A DNA stretch of 64,000 bases from Anaeramoeba ignava. Its lineage: Eukaryota; Metamonada; Anaeramoebidae. The stretch lies in the NCBI GenBank assembly GCA_028826165.1, contig JAPDFW010000059.1:1695501-1759500 (forward strand), read 5' to 3'. The notes below the pieces were generated by a model, which saw only the letters and a list, made by a program, of their open reading frames with translations, was not told the origin of the DNA and did no database searches. The translations under genes and the position numbers were made by a program. Shown in pieces: positions 43,467-56,770 of the stretch (the first letter of the stretch is position 1; every line of letters begins with the position of its first letter).

Positions 43467-46400
43467 TCAATTTGTTAGAAAAACACCAACAAGTAAATCA
43501 CCATTTTGTAAACCAACAAATAAAAATTGTCCAAATGAAGAAAAAGCTAAAGAAGAAATTCCACAATCCAAAACAAGATTATCAATTGAAGTAAGTGAAT
43601 GCAGATGAAATAATTGGAGAACGGAATCAGAAGCTCCAGTGATTAAATATTCTTCATCGTCACTAATTATCATTGATTGAATTTTGTTTGTGACAAAATT
43701 CTTATGAAGTAAATCTCCATTTATTGAATAAAGAAAAAGTGATTGATCTTTTTCCAAGAACATGACAATATATCCAAATTTGGGACAAATACGAACATTT
43801 GTAATTGGGATATTATTTTTGGGATAAATTGATCGAAGATATTCTCCTGATTTAAGTGAGTGAATCATCAAAGATCCATCTTTTGAACCTGAAACCACAA
43901 TATCTAATTCACAATTGATTTTAAGACAAGTAATTTCATCATCATGGCCTGTTAGAACATGAAGAGGTTTTCGAGGAATAATTCTGTTCAGATTTTTCAA
44001 GTTGATTTTCCAAATGATGATTGTTGTATCATATGATCCAGTTGCTAAATATGAATCTTGATCAATTGCTAAACAGGATACTATATCTTTATGATAAAAA
44101 ATAGTTTGTATTAATCTTCCATCTTCTGTACAATTGATTTTGAAACTGTTATCCCAATATCCACAACTAAAAAATATTTTCCCATTTTTGGATAATGCAA
44201 ATTTATTTTCTTCTATGATTTTTTCATTAATAAATGAACATCCAATTCGATTTTGTGTTTTTGTTATTCGATCAATTTCTAAAATGAAAGGAAGGGATGA
44301 ACTATTTGCTGATATTGCTTCTTTTTTAATTTCTTGTGAAGGATTTTGGTTTTGATTTATATTTTCATTTTTAATTTGATTTTGATTTTGATTTTCATTT
44401 TTAATTTGATTTTGATTTTCATTTTGATTTTGATTTTGATTTTGATTTTGATTTTCATTTTCAATTTGATTTTCATTTTGATTTTGATTTTGATTTTGAT
44501 TTTGATTTTCAATTTGATTTTCATTTTCATTTTGATTTTGATTTTCAATTTGATTTTCAATTTGATTTTGATTTTCAATTTGATTTTCAATTTGATTTTT
44601 ATTTTGATTTTCATTTTCAATTTGATTTTGATTTTGATTTTGATTTATATTTTGATTTATATTTTCAATTTGATTTTGAATTTGATTTTGATTTTGATTT
44701 TGATTTTGATTTTGATTTATATTTTGATTTTGATTTTTATTTTCAATTTGATTTTTGATTTTCATTTGATTTTTTCATTTTCATTTTTTGATTTTGATTT
44801 TGATTTTCAATTTGATTTTCAATTTGATTTTTATTTTGATTTTCAATTTGATTTTGATTTTGATTTTTATTTTCAATTTGATTTTCAATTTGATTTTTAT
44901 TTTCAATTTGTTTTTGATTTTCAATTATATTCTCATTTTCAATTTGATTTTGATTTTGATTTTGATTTTCAATTTGATTTTGATTTATATTTTCATTTTC
45001 ATTTTCATTTTGTTTTTCATTTTGAATTTGATTTTGATTTTGATTTTGATTTTCAATTTGATTTTGATTTATATTTTCATTTTGTTTTTCATTTTGAATT
45101 TGATTTTGATTTTGATTTTGATTTTGATCTTCATTTTGATTTTCATTTTCATTTTGTTTTTCATTTTCATTTTCAATTTGATTTTCATTTTTATTTTCAA
45201 TTTGATTTTCAATTTGTTTTTGATTTTCATTTTCATTTTCAATTTGTTTTTGATTTTCATTTTGTTTTTCAATTTGTTTTTCATTTTGTTTTTCAATTTG
45301 ATTTTCAATTTGATTTATATTTTCAATTTGATTTTGATTTTGATTTTGATTTTCAATTTGATTTTCAATTTGATTTATATTTTCATTTATATTTTCATTT
45401 TTATTTTCAATTTGATTTTGATTTTCAATTTGATTTTCAATTTGATTTTCATTTTCATTTTCATTTTGATTTTCAATTTGATTTTGATTTTCATTTTCAT
45501 TTTCAATTTGATTTTCATTTTCATTTTCATTTTGATTTTCATTTTGATTTTGATTTTGTTTTTCATTTTCATTTTCATTTTCAATTTGATTTTCATTTTC
45601 ATTTTCATTTTGTTTTTCATTTTCATTTTCAATTTCATTTTCATTTTCAATTTGTTTTTCAATTTGATTTTCATTTTGTTTTTCATTTTCATTTTCATTT
45701 TCATTTTCATTTTCATTTTCATTTTCATTTTCAATTTCATTTTCATTTTCGTTTTCAATTAAATTTTGTTTTTCATTATTCAAAATCTTTGGCTCTTGTT
45801 CTAACAATACAATTAATTTCTCTAAATATTCTGCATTCTTTTGTAAATTTGGTTTAAATTTATGAAATCCTAATCTTCGATCTAAATCAAATGTTATTAA
45901 ATAAAACCATCCAGAATCATTGGATAATTGATATTGAAATGAAAAAGTTTGGACATTCGATAACCCAATAAATTTCAAAGAAGATTTTGGATGAAAAGAT
46001 TCAGCTTTAATTTGGAACATTTCCAATTTACTAAATTGATTTGCATCAAATTTTCTGAGGTTAAAATGATAAAAAAATCCATTTGAAGAATAAATTTGGG
46101 AAAGAGTCAAACGTTTTGGATGAGGACGTTTAAATAATTGTATTGGAGTTTGTCCGAAATTTTTGACTTGAATTTTCAACGCAACAAGTTCCTGTTCGTC
46201 TTGAGTAGAATCAAAGTTGATATTGTTTTCATAAGTTGTATAATAGAATAAATTGTTGGCTTTAACTGCAGATTTTCCTTGTTGCTTATTTCCAAAAATA
46301 AGATCAATCCAGTTGTTGATATTTGCAGAAACATATTCACTTTCGAGAGCTTGGCGATGAATTCGGATAAAATCATGAGCATTTTTCGCCCATCGAGGCA

Positions 46401-49400
46401 GAATACAGTTATAAATTCGATCTCCTTGGTGCTTTACACCGAGATCAAGATTGTTGATGTTCATCAAGAAATCAGGAAGATAGAAAAACTCAGGAAGTAA
46501 TTCTTTGAGATCTTGCAAGTCTCGCGTGCAATTTATCCATGAAGATCCGATTGAGTAAAAAATACGATCTGCAGAATCAAATTTTTCATCATGAACACGC
46601 AACGCAAGAGAAGTAAAAGGTTCAATTCTGATTAAGAAGAAAGCAACAATTCCTGGATTGGAATAGTGAGATCCATAGTGGAAAGGCGGAATAAGCGTGT
46701 TTGATTGTTTGCACTGTTTGTATCTTTGGATATAATTTTCCAATCGTGTTGGATTAAGTGCGCCAATAGGAAGTGATAAATCCCGATACACTGAAGGATC
46801 GGAGAGATCTAATGTCTCGCTTTCGTATTGAGAAAGGATCCATGGAAATACAGGATATTGAGAAACATCATTTGTTGATCTTCCTGAAAAAATATTCAAA
46901 TGCATCAAATATTCAAAATTACTGATCTGTCTTGTTTGCCAAAGTTTCGTATACTCCTCCTTCTGGAAACATTCCGCAGCATCACTCGAAATCGAATGAT
47001 ACATAAGATTGGGCGGATGAAGCATCAGAAGTTCATGATACACTTTGGATCGATTTTCAACTGAAAAATTCAAGAAAAAGGATTTTCCTGTTGTTAAAAA
47101 TATCTCAAGTGCAGAATGGCAGAAAAGATATCTGCGTTTGTGGATTGCATAGATTGTTTTCACACGCCATGAGCGGTCTCCAGATTTCTTCGCACTTTCG
47201 TATTTTGGTTTTTGGACCGATTCTTTTTGCTCGTTGTTGTTTTCGTCTTCAGAATTTTGTTTAACGAGAAAAATTATTTTTTTGTGCGAAATTTGGATTT
47301 TTCCTTCAATTTCTTGATACATGTGAATTAGTTGACAAGGAACAATTAAAATGATATCATTTTTATTTGTGATTGTTTCCTCGTTTTTTTCTGAAACTTC
47401 AAAATTTTCAGGAGATTTTTTTGGATCCTGTGGTTCATTTTTCCAATCAATTTGCATATAAACATTGTCTTCAGGAAAAGTAAGAGGAAATGAATCAAGT
47501 TGTGATTCAGTTATTTTTTGCGATTCAAGAAGATCAATTGCCTTATACTTCGAAATTTTTTTGTCTCTTCTAATCGCAGCTATTTTATATTTGTGTGTAT
47601 CCTTATAAGAAACTTTGGTCTTTCTTCTGCGATAAAGAGAATCTATGCGAGAATCAAGTCTCCATAATTTCTGTGAAGAAGATTCTTTACTGTCAAGATT
47701 TACACTCCAAGGTCCTCTTTCAGAGGTTAACCATCTTGCGCATTTTTCCCATAAATATCCTGAATAGTAGAATCTTTTCTGAGCAAAAGATTCTTCTTTC
47801 ATGTTCTTCTTACGTTGGTTTTGGTGGATCTCAGAATATTTTTGATTTACTCGAAATTGGAAATTATTGCATGCTTCAGTGTCAATGAGAACTTGTTTTT
47901 TCACTGCTTGTCGAAGAATGGCGGCTTTTTCTTTCATTTCGGTCTTGATTGTTTTGAGTTTCTCATTTGTGAGGTTCTCAACTTCTGTGCGAAATTTGGT
48001 GAAAACCAGATCTATTGCTGGATTTCTATTATTTGTTTTAAATCCTGAAATCATTTGAATATCTTGAATATTTGGTTCCAAAATTGATGTGTTTAAATTT
48101 TTCACAATTATCCAGCATTTATCAAGAAGATCTCCAATAAGTTGTTGTATTTCTTCTTCTTGAGCATCTACAAGCCCATCATTATCAAGCCTATCCCATA
48201 AAGCAAGTACTAATTTCGTGTAAACTTGCGAATCAGAAAAATTTCTTGGTAATTCCTTTAAAGAAGGTTCAATTATAAATGATTTGATTTTCTTCAGTAT
48301 TTCTTTTTGTGATGAAACTGACCCAAATGCTTCAAGTAATAAATCGGAAACACTCAGAAAAAATTCTTGGTTTGTGGGTTTATCAAGCATATTCCGACGA
48401 TTTCTAAAGAATCCAAAATTCTCAAGAAACTCTATCACTTTGAAAACGAGGAAATTTGTTTTTTCTTCGAAATTCCAATTTTTTTCCATTTTTTCATCTT
48501 TTTCAGGAATCACATCTTCATCTAAATTTGCTTCCCAATCAGAAACATTTTTGGCAGCGATTGTACGCATAGAATACATATGGAGCTTTCCAAGAAACTT
48601 ATTCTTCTTGGATTTTTCAACATCACTTATATCTGTCATATTTTTTTGATTTGTGATATTTGTCCCGAATTTATTTGATTTAATGAGTATTAAAATTTTG
48701 CAAATAAGAATTCCCAGATGTGCAATATTTCCTCTTTCCATCTTTGTGATATTCGAGATTGCGGTGTTTGAATTGTAGCGTTTGGAAAGTTTATGGATCA
48801 TTTTTAAAGATAAAAGATGAAGAAGTTTGTGGCGCTCTAAAGAAGTTAATTGCACTAATTTCTGAACAACAACGATAGTCTGATCGAAATCTGACCATCC
48901 GTTCTTGATCCCAATGCGATGAGTGTGGACATGGGTGAATATTTTGAGGATTGTATTGTTGAACTTCTCACGCAAAATATTCGCTCGTGATTTTGGTTTT
49001 TGAGGAAGGGATGTTTCAAGAGATTTTTTTATGAGTTTGAGCGGATTTGGATCAGATGAGACTAATGAAAAATCAAAGATCAAAATGAGTCTCTGACGCC
49101 AATTGATTTGGTTGAGTAAAATGGAAGTTGTATCGAGATTTTTTGTGATTAATTTGGATATCATTTTGAGTGTTGTCAAAGCGGGCTGATTTTTGTGTTT
49201 TGAGATTGAAGCAAGGAGAACAGACAACACAGAAGGACGGCATATAGGCTGAGAGAAAAAGAGCCGTTCTTGATTCTTTCCAAACTCAATCTTTGTATCA
49301 AACATAAGAGAAAAGAGTATATTTGCGATCCGCCGCGATAAAGGTAAAGTAACAAGCAGCATGCCTATATATCGAACCCAATCCTCATCATCCTGAACAG

Positions 49401-52400
49401 GCTGCAAATTCAACGTCTTTCTTTTATGCTGACTTGTTTGTGTGTGCCAAAATAGCATTTCAAGTCCGAATTCGCAGATGGAAATATTTGAATTTTCGAT
49501 AAACATAAAAATAGTGTGAAAAAGATCAGGAATCTGAGAAATCGCCTCTGGTTTGATTTCCAGAACGTGATGCGCGACTTGAAGCACTGAGAACATTGTT
49601 GTGTTATCTTTCTCACGCAGATAGACACAAGTATTGAAGACATGGACAAGATCACTTGGTGAAAATTCATTTTCCAAAAAATTCGAAATGGATTTAAGAA
49701 GAACAGATTGAAGATATTGAACATCCTGGATTGTCAACAGAGGCAAATGAGTCTTTTCTGGGTTGTTATCTTTTCTTGCCTTCATTGCGCGAGAAAAGTT
49801 TGTTGGAACAATCCAGTAATAAGCGACTAGTATCCACATAAGTCGCGATACAGTGATCCAACATTTTCGAAATTTCATTTGGCGTCGATCGAACATTGCA
49901 GAGGATATTATGTTCAGAATCCCCTCTTGCACAGATCGCGCAGTGTAAATCCAAATGTCGAAATCTAAGATGAAATTCGCAATTAATTCCTCAAGAAAAT
50001 GTGCCTCGCTAATCTCAGTAATCATTCGGTTGATATTTTCCACCATCGCAAATTCAATCCAATTTGGAGGTGTTTTTCGGAATATATAACACAAGATGCG
50101 GAATCCGCGCGCACGAACCATGTCGTCCTGATTGATAGAGCTGATAAGTAACGCCTCGGTTATCATCTCAAATACCAGTGAAAATGAGTGTTTATTTTTT
50201 TGATCCAAATTTTCGTTCTCATTCGGATCAGATTTTGTTTTGATTAGTTGAACAAGCAATGGGAAGAATAATCTCATCCCTCCCACACAGTACAAAATAT
50301 CCACAAAGTTGCACGTGAAACATCTTGAAAGCCCCTCAGTCTGTGCTTGTATCTCCAAAGACGAGTGCTTTGGACTTTGGTCAATGCAAACCCCGTTTTC
50401 ACATGCTTTTGAATTGAAATTGAAAAAGATTTTTTCATTCAAAGATCTGGCAAATACGTTTGAAAAATGAGGACTTTTTTCAAAATTTTTCGACATTTCA
50501 ACGGTTTGTTCTGAAGGATGAAACGAGGAGATGTATTTAGGCCCAAGTTCAAAAATGCCTCGAATTTGCTGAGAAGAAAGAATATCATCAAAAATATAAA
50601 CGCATCCCATTTGTCCGAAAAAAAAGTTAGCGAGAACGAGTTCTTGTTTGTCTTCGCAAATATATCCAGCACCAATATGGTTTGAGCTCAAAGTTCCTGT
50701 GATTTTAGGAACATTTACAAGAATTCTTTCAGAAAAATTTCCGTTAAGATACACTCTGAATTCTGCAATTGTACGTTTTTGGAAGGAGATTGTAACAGCC
50801 AAGAAATGGTATCTGTGCGCAGAAATTTTGCATTTTGTGGAGATTGCCACTGAGTTTGTTTTGCGGGGTTTTGAAAGAAAGTTGATACAGAGATTTGCAT
50901 CATTGTCATCAATTAAGGACTGAGAAAGTGGATCAAGAAAAATTTCGATTCCTTGACAAGTGGGAGTCAATAAACTAAGGAGTCTCGGCTGGTAAATTTG
51001 TGTATGAATTGGGCTTGAAAAACTCTCCACTCTGAGCCATACTAAAAAGCTTATTCCCTTGCCTTCTATTGGTGGCCAAGATCCAAGAGAAGGTATTTTT
51101 AGACAAGATGTTCTTCCATCAAAATCGAAGAAAATTGGAGGTTCGTGCTTATTATTTGTGATCATCTGTTTCATTGCTCGAATAAAAAGTGCGGGATGTT
51201 TTGCTCTGTTTTGCTGAGAAAAGATATGCAACTTTTTAAAAAGAAGTCTCAATTCAGGAACAGTTATTCGATGAGCTCCCAACACGCCTAATAAACTACT
51301 TAGAGCTTGGCCTATTTCGGGAGATTGCACGTGTTCGATTGTCTCGATAAGAATATTGATGAGACCAGCCTCGCAACAGGAGGATTTGTTGTGAACTGAC
51401 TTGTTGCATATTGCTAACAACGTGTTTATCATTGAAGAAAATTTTTCATCTTCTTTTTTGGAAAACAAAGAGAAGAAAAGGAGAACAGCATCGGGAAGAT
51501 CAATTGCGTAATTCTGATTGATATCAAAGGATCTATTATTGACAATCAAGTCGAGAATCATTGAATAAACAGAGTCCGAAGGCTCGTGATTTTCGGCTTC
51601 GTAAAGAAGAACACCAAGACTATCAAAACCATAATTATGTTTAAAATACTCAATATTTGTACGACTTCCTCGGAAAAGTCCAATTAAATTTTGAAGCACA
51701 ATGTTCGTCATTTTGTTCCGAATTAAAGGGTTTGCTAATAAACTCAATAAAGAATCAAAAAATCCGACTTCTCTTAAGCCAGTTTGCAAAGCGATGGGAT
51801 TCTGAACCACAACCGATGAAAGCAAACGCGATATTTCAAGCAGAAAATTCAGTGAATCGTTTTCCACTTCTTGCTTTAAAAGCATATTTTGAAGATATCC
51901 TGTCATTTTGTCAACAAGAACTGAAAGGAAAATCCCTTGTTTTTCTTTTTCAGCGTTTTCTAGTGTCAAATCAACTGCAATTTGATGGATATGTTTCACT
52001 GCAAATTCGCGTGTTTCTGTGTCAGAAAGAAGATCCATTAATGTGTTAATTGTAATTGTGTCTTTGATAAGCGACGGCTTCACTTTCTCATTCAAAAGAA
52101 CATGATCCAAAAGTTCGAAAATGGAAATTTTTGCGAATTTTCTCATTTCTTTGATTTTCTGGAAATCCTCTTCATTTTCAGAACGAATTTGTTCCAAAAC
52201 TTCCGATCCTTTAATTGAAAGAACTCTTGCAACAATACTTATTGTCGGAAGTGCAAAATCTCTAATAAATGGTTTTCCAATAATGTTCCCATTTTTGTGC
52301 ATAATTGTAAGTAAAAGTTGTGATATTTCATGAATTACAATGATGTTTGTTGTATTGCTTTGAAGAATATTAACAAGTGCTCTAATTTCTGCAAAATGCC

Positions 52401-54776
52401 GATTTTTCTTTCTCATTGCAAAAATAAATAGTAATGAAAAGATGATTTGTTTTATGAGCATAAATTTGTTTTCCTTGATATCTGATACATAATTCTATCG
52501 AATATTTAATTTTTTATTTTTAATTTTTAATTTTGATTTAATTTCTAATTTTGCTTTACTTTCATTGAAAGATCAGGATAAAATGATTCTGAAAATAATT
52601 TCCCCCAAAAATCCTCATTTGAAACTAAAAATTCATCTTCTTCATGAATAGTATTTGTTAATAATGAAAGCACATATAATTGCAACTCTGGTGAAAAATT
52701 TCTTATTTTTTTGCGAATGGTGGCATTTTTTTCTGTATTTCGAAAATAGCGATTAAAAATATTCAAACAAATTGCAATAATTTTGATCCTTAAACTTGAT
52801 TTCTCATAATTTGTTTTTTTATATTTTTCAGTTGTTGTTGTTTTTGATGTTCTTGATTTTTTTAGCTGGTTTCGATAGCTTTGAGTTGAAATATCTGATA
52901 AAACTTGGAATAATTGGTTCAAATACATACTTTGATAATATTTTAATTTGGGCATTTTTGTGTAAATTACTATTTGAGTTTTTGTGCGTGGATCTTCACA
53001 GATTTCAAGAAAATTATCGTCATTTTGAAGTGGATCTTGAATATTATTTGCAGTGTTACTTATTGATATTTGGAAATTATTTTCCCAAATATTTTTTTCA
53101 TCTTTTAAATTTTCATTTTCTAAATTTTCATTTGAAATGATATTTTTTTCATCTTCTAGAAAAAAATTATTGAAAATATTCAAGATTAAATCACAAATAA
53201 CTTCCAAATGCATATGCTTGCATACCAAGAATTCATTCTCAGTATTTTCTGAAATTAAAGAACGTAAAATTTGCAAATTCAATAATTTTGTTTTGAACCA
53301 ATTTGACATAATTTGATCATGATTAAGAGGGCTATTAAACTCTATTAATTGCGGCAATATTTTCTTTTCAAAAGATTCTGATGAATCCGATGTTCCTTGA
53401 TAACAAAAAAATTCCTTTCTTAATTGACTTAGTTTGACTTGATCATCAATATCAATATGTGAATCAAATGATAAAATTGTTCCTAAACTTATCAATGAAT
53501 CATTCAAAGGTTGAAGAGCATTTCTGAAAATGTAATCAAGTATTTTATTGATCCATTTTGGTTTGATTTTTGAATAAGAACCCAAAATTATCAATAAATT
53601 GATTGTGTGAAAAAGAATATTAAAATGAGCCTCTGTAAGACAAACAATATTTTCGAAGGAAGTTATATTATCAACAAATGCTATTTTGTTTTTTGTTATT
53701 TATTTTTAAAATCCTCTCCAATTTTCTTATTGCTTTTTTTTTTTTTTCTCTTTAAAAAAAAAATACCTAAAGCAAATTCAATTAATTCTTCAAATTCAGA
53801 TTCCATTTGAAGTATTTGTTCAATATAAATTAAAAAAATTTGTAATAATTTCTCAATAAGGTATTGAATAAAAAGAAAATTTCTTTTTCTTGATTCTTTA
53901 AAACGTTGATCTTTTTCATCTATATGTGTTCGAATCTTTTTAGAAAGATTTAATTTAAATTTAATTTAAATTTTAATTTAAATTTGATTTAAAACCTTTT
54001 CAATAATTTTAGAATATAAAATAATAGCAGGCTTTGTTAATTCTGCTAAAATAAAACATAAATTATGCTCTAAAAAAAATAATTGATTAATTTTGGAACG
54101 AGATAATATCATTAACATTTCTAATGAAACTGCACTAAAATAAAGAGAAAAAGAACTTTGTTCAATTTTTTTCCTCATTTGTTCTTGATTTTTAGTTTCA
54201 TTTTCTGATTGAGTTGAATCACTTATTGATTTTTCTTTTAATTCTAAATTTAAAAGAAAAATGAATATTAAAAAATTTTTTAATAAAGAATAAATAATTT
54301 TTTTTACTTTCAAAAAGTAAATTGCAAAATTGTTTTAAAATTGTAATATTTGCTAAAATTAAGTCTTTTGGATGACAAGCATCTTGTTTTATTGCTTCTT
54401 GAATAAATTCTTCATTTTGTATAATATCAGAATTGATTTTAAATTGATTTTTTAGTGGAAATGAAACTGGAAACCAATTTTGATAAGTATCAATAAATTC
54501 TAATGAAAATTTATAAAACCAATTTGATAAAGAAATCTTCGATATAAAGAATTGTTTATTAAAAAAAGTTTTAAATTAATTTCTTTGTTTTGTTTATTTT
54601 GTTTATTTTTTAATTTTTACTGCTTCTATAAATTGATCTTTTTTAATATATAAATTTATTAAATTTTCATTTCCTAAAAATTTTGGAATTAAATTTCGAT
54701 CTTCTTTTTGTAAAGAAGGTTTTCTTGGTTTATTTTTATTTTTATTCTGATTCTTTGGAGAATTAGTTTTTTTCAT
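43467..54776 (-). CDS. Neurobeachin-like giant BEACH protein (ConA-like, PH-BEACH, WD40), one frame break
   Basis: A membrane-traffic scaffold of the NBEA/LRBA class, about 3,600 residues. Exons: 54776-54621, 54536-54308, 54243-53996, 53935-53767, 53632-52560 and 52473-43467. All five introns are GT-AG with matching phases. The domain order is: N-terminal helical armadillo-like region; a ConA-like lectin fold (PIFFDFDGRTSCLKIP, FLVWLRVESF, near 51150); a long helical middle; PH-like (QISHKKIIFLVKQ, near 47300); BEACH (ISNFEYLMHLNIFSGRSTND, PVFPWIL, YRDLSLPIGALN, HYGSHYSNPGIVAFFLIRIEPF, LPEFFYLP, NNWIDLIFGNKQQGKSA, about 46950-46240); a 350-residue Asn/Gln/Glu repeat; and WD40 repeats (about 44300-43467). 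The WD40 part is in a different frame: a +1 step in an A-run at 44752-44756 inside the repeat is needed. Central exon codons are markedly less AT-rich. Confidence 0.88.
44345..45760 (-). repeat. AAT-CAA/AAT-GAA hexamer tract in the BEACH gene
   Basis: About 1.4 kb of hexamers coding Asn-Gln/Asn-Glu/Ile-Glu between the BEACH and WD40 domains. The opposite strand is also open for 503 codons because the unit lacks stop codons in two frames of each strand. The frame break of the BEACH gene lies in this tract. Confidence 0.9.
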
Positions 54777-54780
54777 ATTT

Positions 54781-54905
54781 TTATTTATTAAAAAGAAAAA
54801 AAAGAAAAGGAAAAAAATGAAAAACGAAAAATGAAAATTAATTTTTTTTTTAAAATTTTTTTTTCTCTTTTGTTTGAAAGAAAAATTTTCTCAATTAATT
54901 GGATT
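54781..54905. promoter_or_regulatory. Promoter region of the BEACH gene with AAAAATGAAAA blocks
   Basis: Immediately upstream (on the minus strand) of the BEACH ATG at 54776 lie AAAAAAATGAAAAACGAAAA and AATGAAAATTAA, the CATTTTT type of block seen upstream of other genes. It separates the gene from the kinase gene's 3' end. Confidence 0.35.
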
Positions 54906-54909
54906 TAAA

Positions 54910-56283
54910 TTAATTGATTAATTTTTTAATTCTTTCAGGCATTTCACGGAGAGCATAAGAATTTTGCTCAAATCTTTTAAAAGTAATACCAGACCAAGTA
55001 AAATCAAGAAGTTTTTTTTGATCATTTTTTTTAAATGAATTTTCAAAAAGATCTGTTTGAGAAAAATAAGAAGTGTCAAAACAAGAAACATCAAGTTCCG
55101 ATTGCAAAAGAGGAATGAAAGGGACTTCTGAGTTTCGTAAATTGACTTTTTCCCAATTAACGTTCTGGAAGAACTTGTGATTTTTAATTTGAGAAATTGA
55201 AGAAAAACGGTTTTTTGGAAAAGTGATTAATTTGGAAATTAATTCTTTTGCTTCTTGGCTTAAATGTATATTAGAAGGAATTGAGTAATTGAAAGTTAGC
55301 ACATTTCTAAGTGTTTTTTTTGTGTTTTTGTCGTGGAAAGGAGGCTTTCCAATAAGCATTTCATAAAGAATAACACCAATTGCCCAAAAATCCACTTTTT
55401 CATCATAACCCATTTCAAGTTTCTTTGAAGAGGAGAATTTATTGAATGTATTCCCAGTCGATAAAAGAACTTCAGGAGCAATATATTCAGGTGTTCCTAC
55501 TAGCGATACTGCCCTTTTACGTTTTATATTTTCGAAATTTTCAGAATTTTCAAAAGGTGAATTTTTTTCGTTTTTTTTGATCCAAATTGAATTTGAATTG
55601 GAATTCTCTTTCATTTTCTTCATTTCTTGATGATACATTTCCATATCAAAATCCATAAGAGTTTTTTCGAATTTTTGTTGATCTGTATCAAAAAGATCCT
55701 TGAAAAAAGAAACGTCTTTTGACAATCCAAAATCTGCCAATTTTAAGTGACCATTTGAATCAATCAGAAAATTTTCAGGTTTTAAATCACGATGAATAAA
55801 TCCAATTTGATGTAAAGCCTCAACTGCAGAAATAATTTCGCATAAATAAAAACGAGCTTGTTTTTCGTTCATTTTTTTCACATTTGAAAGTAAAGAAGCA
55901 AAATCACCTCCAGGTTGGAATTCCATTAAAAAATAAATAGATTTTGAGTCTTGAAATGTTTTGAAAGCTTTGACTAACCAATCTGAATTATGTCCAATTA
56001 AAACGTCTCTTTCTGCTTTTATTCTTTCAACTTGTTTTTCATTTTGAAATTTGGATTTTTTCATTCTTTTGATTGCAAATATTCCTTTTTGTTCATCTTT
56101 TACAACAAAAACATCCCCATATGCTCCTTCTCCTATTTTTGTAACTACTTCAAACTCTTCAATTCTTGTTTTTTTTCTTCTCATTCGAAGATGATTTGTT
56201 TCCTTTTCAAAATGCTTTTCAATTCTTTTCTCAACTTCTAATTCAGATTCAATTTGCAAAATTTCATTTGTGAATTTTTTCAT
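54910..56283 (-). CDS. NDR/LATS-family AGC protein kinase
   Basis: A serine/threonine kinase of the NDR/Dbf2/Sid2 group, used in Hippo-like or mitotic-exit pathways. 457 residues, single exon. The N-terminal basic helix (about 15-45) fits a Mob-binding region. Glycine loop GEGAYGDV (51-58), Lys72, HRDLKPEN (164-171) and DFG (184-186). A ~75-residue insert in the activation segment precedes SLVGTPEYIAPE, as in NDR kinases. Then come WAIGVILYEMLIGKPPF and an AGC tail (NSEVPFIPLL, LDFTWSGITFKRF), where a hydrophobic-motif-like FTWSGITF is visible. The catalytic residues are complete, so it should be active. LATS versus NDR cannot be decided from sequence alone. Confidence 0.92.
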   Translation of the reverse strand: MKKFTNEILQIESELEVEKRIEKHFEKETNHLRMRRKKTRIEEFEVVTKIGEGAYGDVFVVKDEQKGIFAIKRMKKSKFQNEKQVERIKAERDVLIGHNSDWLVKAFKTFQDSKSIYFLMEFQPGGDFASLLSNVKKMNEKQARFYLCEIISAVEALHQIGFIHRDLKPENFLIDSNGHLKLADFGLSKDVSFFKDLFDTDQQKFEKTLMDFDMEMYHQEMKKMKENSNSNSIWIKKNEKNSPFENSENFENIKRKRAVSLVGTPEYIAPEVLLSTGNTFNKFSSSKKLEMGYDEKVDFWAIGVILYEMLIGKPPFHDKNTKKTLRNVLTFNYSIPSNIHLSQEAKELISKLITFPKNRFSSISQIKNHKFFQNVNWEKVNLRNSEVPFIPLLQSELDVSCFDTSYFSQTDLFENSFKKNDQKKLLDFTWSGITFKRFEQNSYALREMPERIKKLIN

Positions 56284-56393
56284 TCTTTTAAAATTAAAAC
56301 AAAAAATTAAAATTAAAAATTAAAAATTAAAATTAAAATTAAAATAAAAAAAAAGTGGAACAAAATTATTTTTTTTTTTATTCTTTTTTTTTT

Positions 56394-56770
56394 TTACCTT
56401 TGTTTTCTTGACCAAATTGTATATATTTTTTCAACAAATGATTGAGAAAACCATTGTTTAAAAAAAAGTGACTTGTTTGTTTTTTTTTTTTATAAATTAG
56501 AAATTTCTTGTTAAAAGAAAAAATTTTTAATTTTTTTTAATTTTTTTTTACTTTTCTTTCTGTTGATGAAGAAATTTGAATTGAAGGAAAAGAAGAATCA
56601 AAAAATAATGATCTTGCAATTTCATTGAAAGAAAGATTATTTTCAATTTCTAAATCAATTTCTATTTCATTTTGATTTTCATTTTGATTTTGATTTTCGT
56701 TTTGATTTTCATTTTCATTTTGATTTTGATTTTTTTTGATCAATTGATCTTGAAATTTGGAATTTATCAT
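56394..56770 (-). CDS. Unknown 98-residue protein, two exons
   Basis: Not recognised. Exon 1, 56770-56552 (MINSKFQDQLIKKNQ, then an Asn-Gln-Glu repeat, then NNLSFNEIARSLFFDSSFPS), ends at donor GTAAAAAA. Exon 2, 56471-56394, follows an acceptor ending ACAAG and encodes SLFFKQWFSQSFVEKIYT then IWSRKQR and TAA. Both splice in phase 0. The non-repeat C-terminus is amphipathic (Phe/Trp-rich with Lys/Arg), and no signal peptide is present. It might be a short linear-motif or interaction protein. Support is the clean splice and the retained frame; expression evidence is lacking. Confidence 0.5.

Noticed and set aside
44346-45857. 503-codon open frame on the plus strand, Phe/Asp/His/Gln repeat
   Set aside because: It is the complement of the Asn-Gln/Asn-Glu tract of the BEACH gene; hexamers without stop codons leave the other strand open. 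No unique sequence is present in it.
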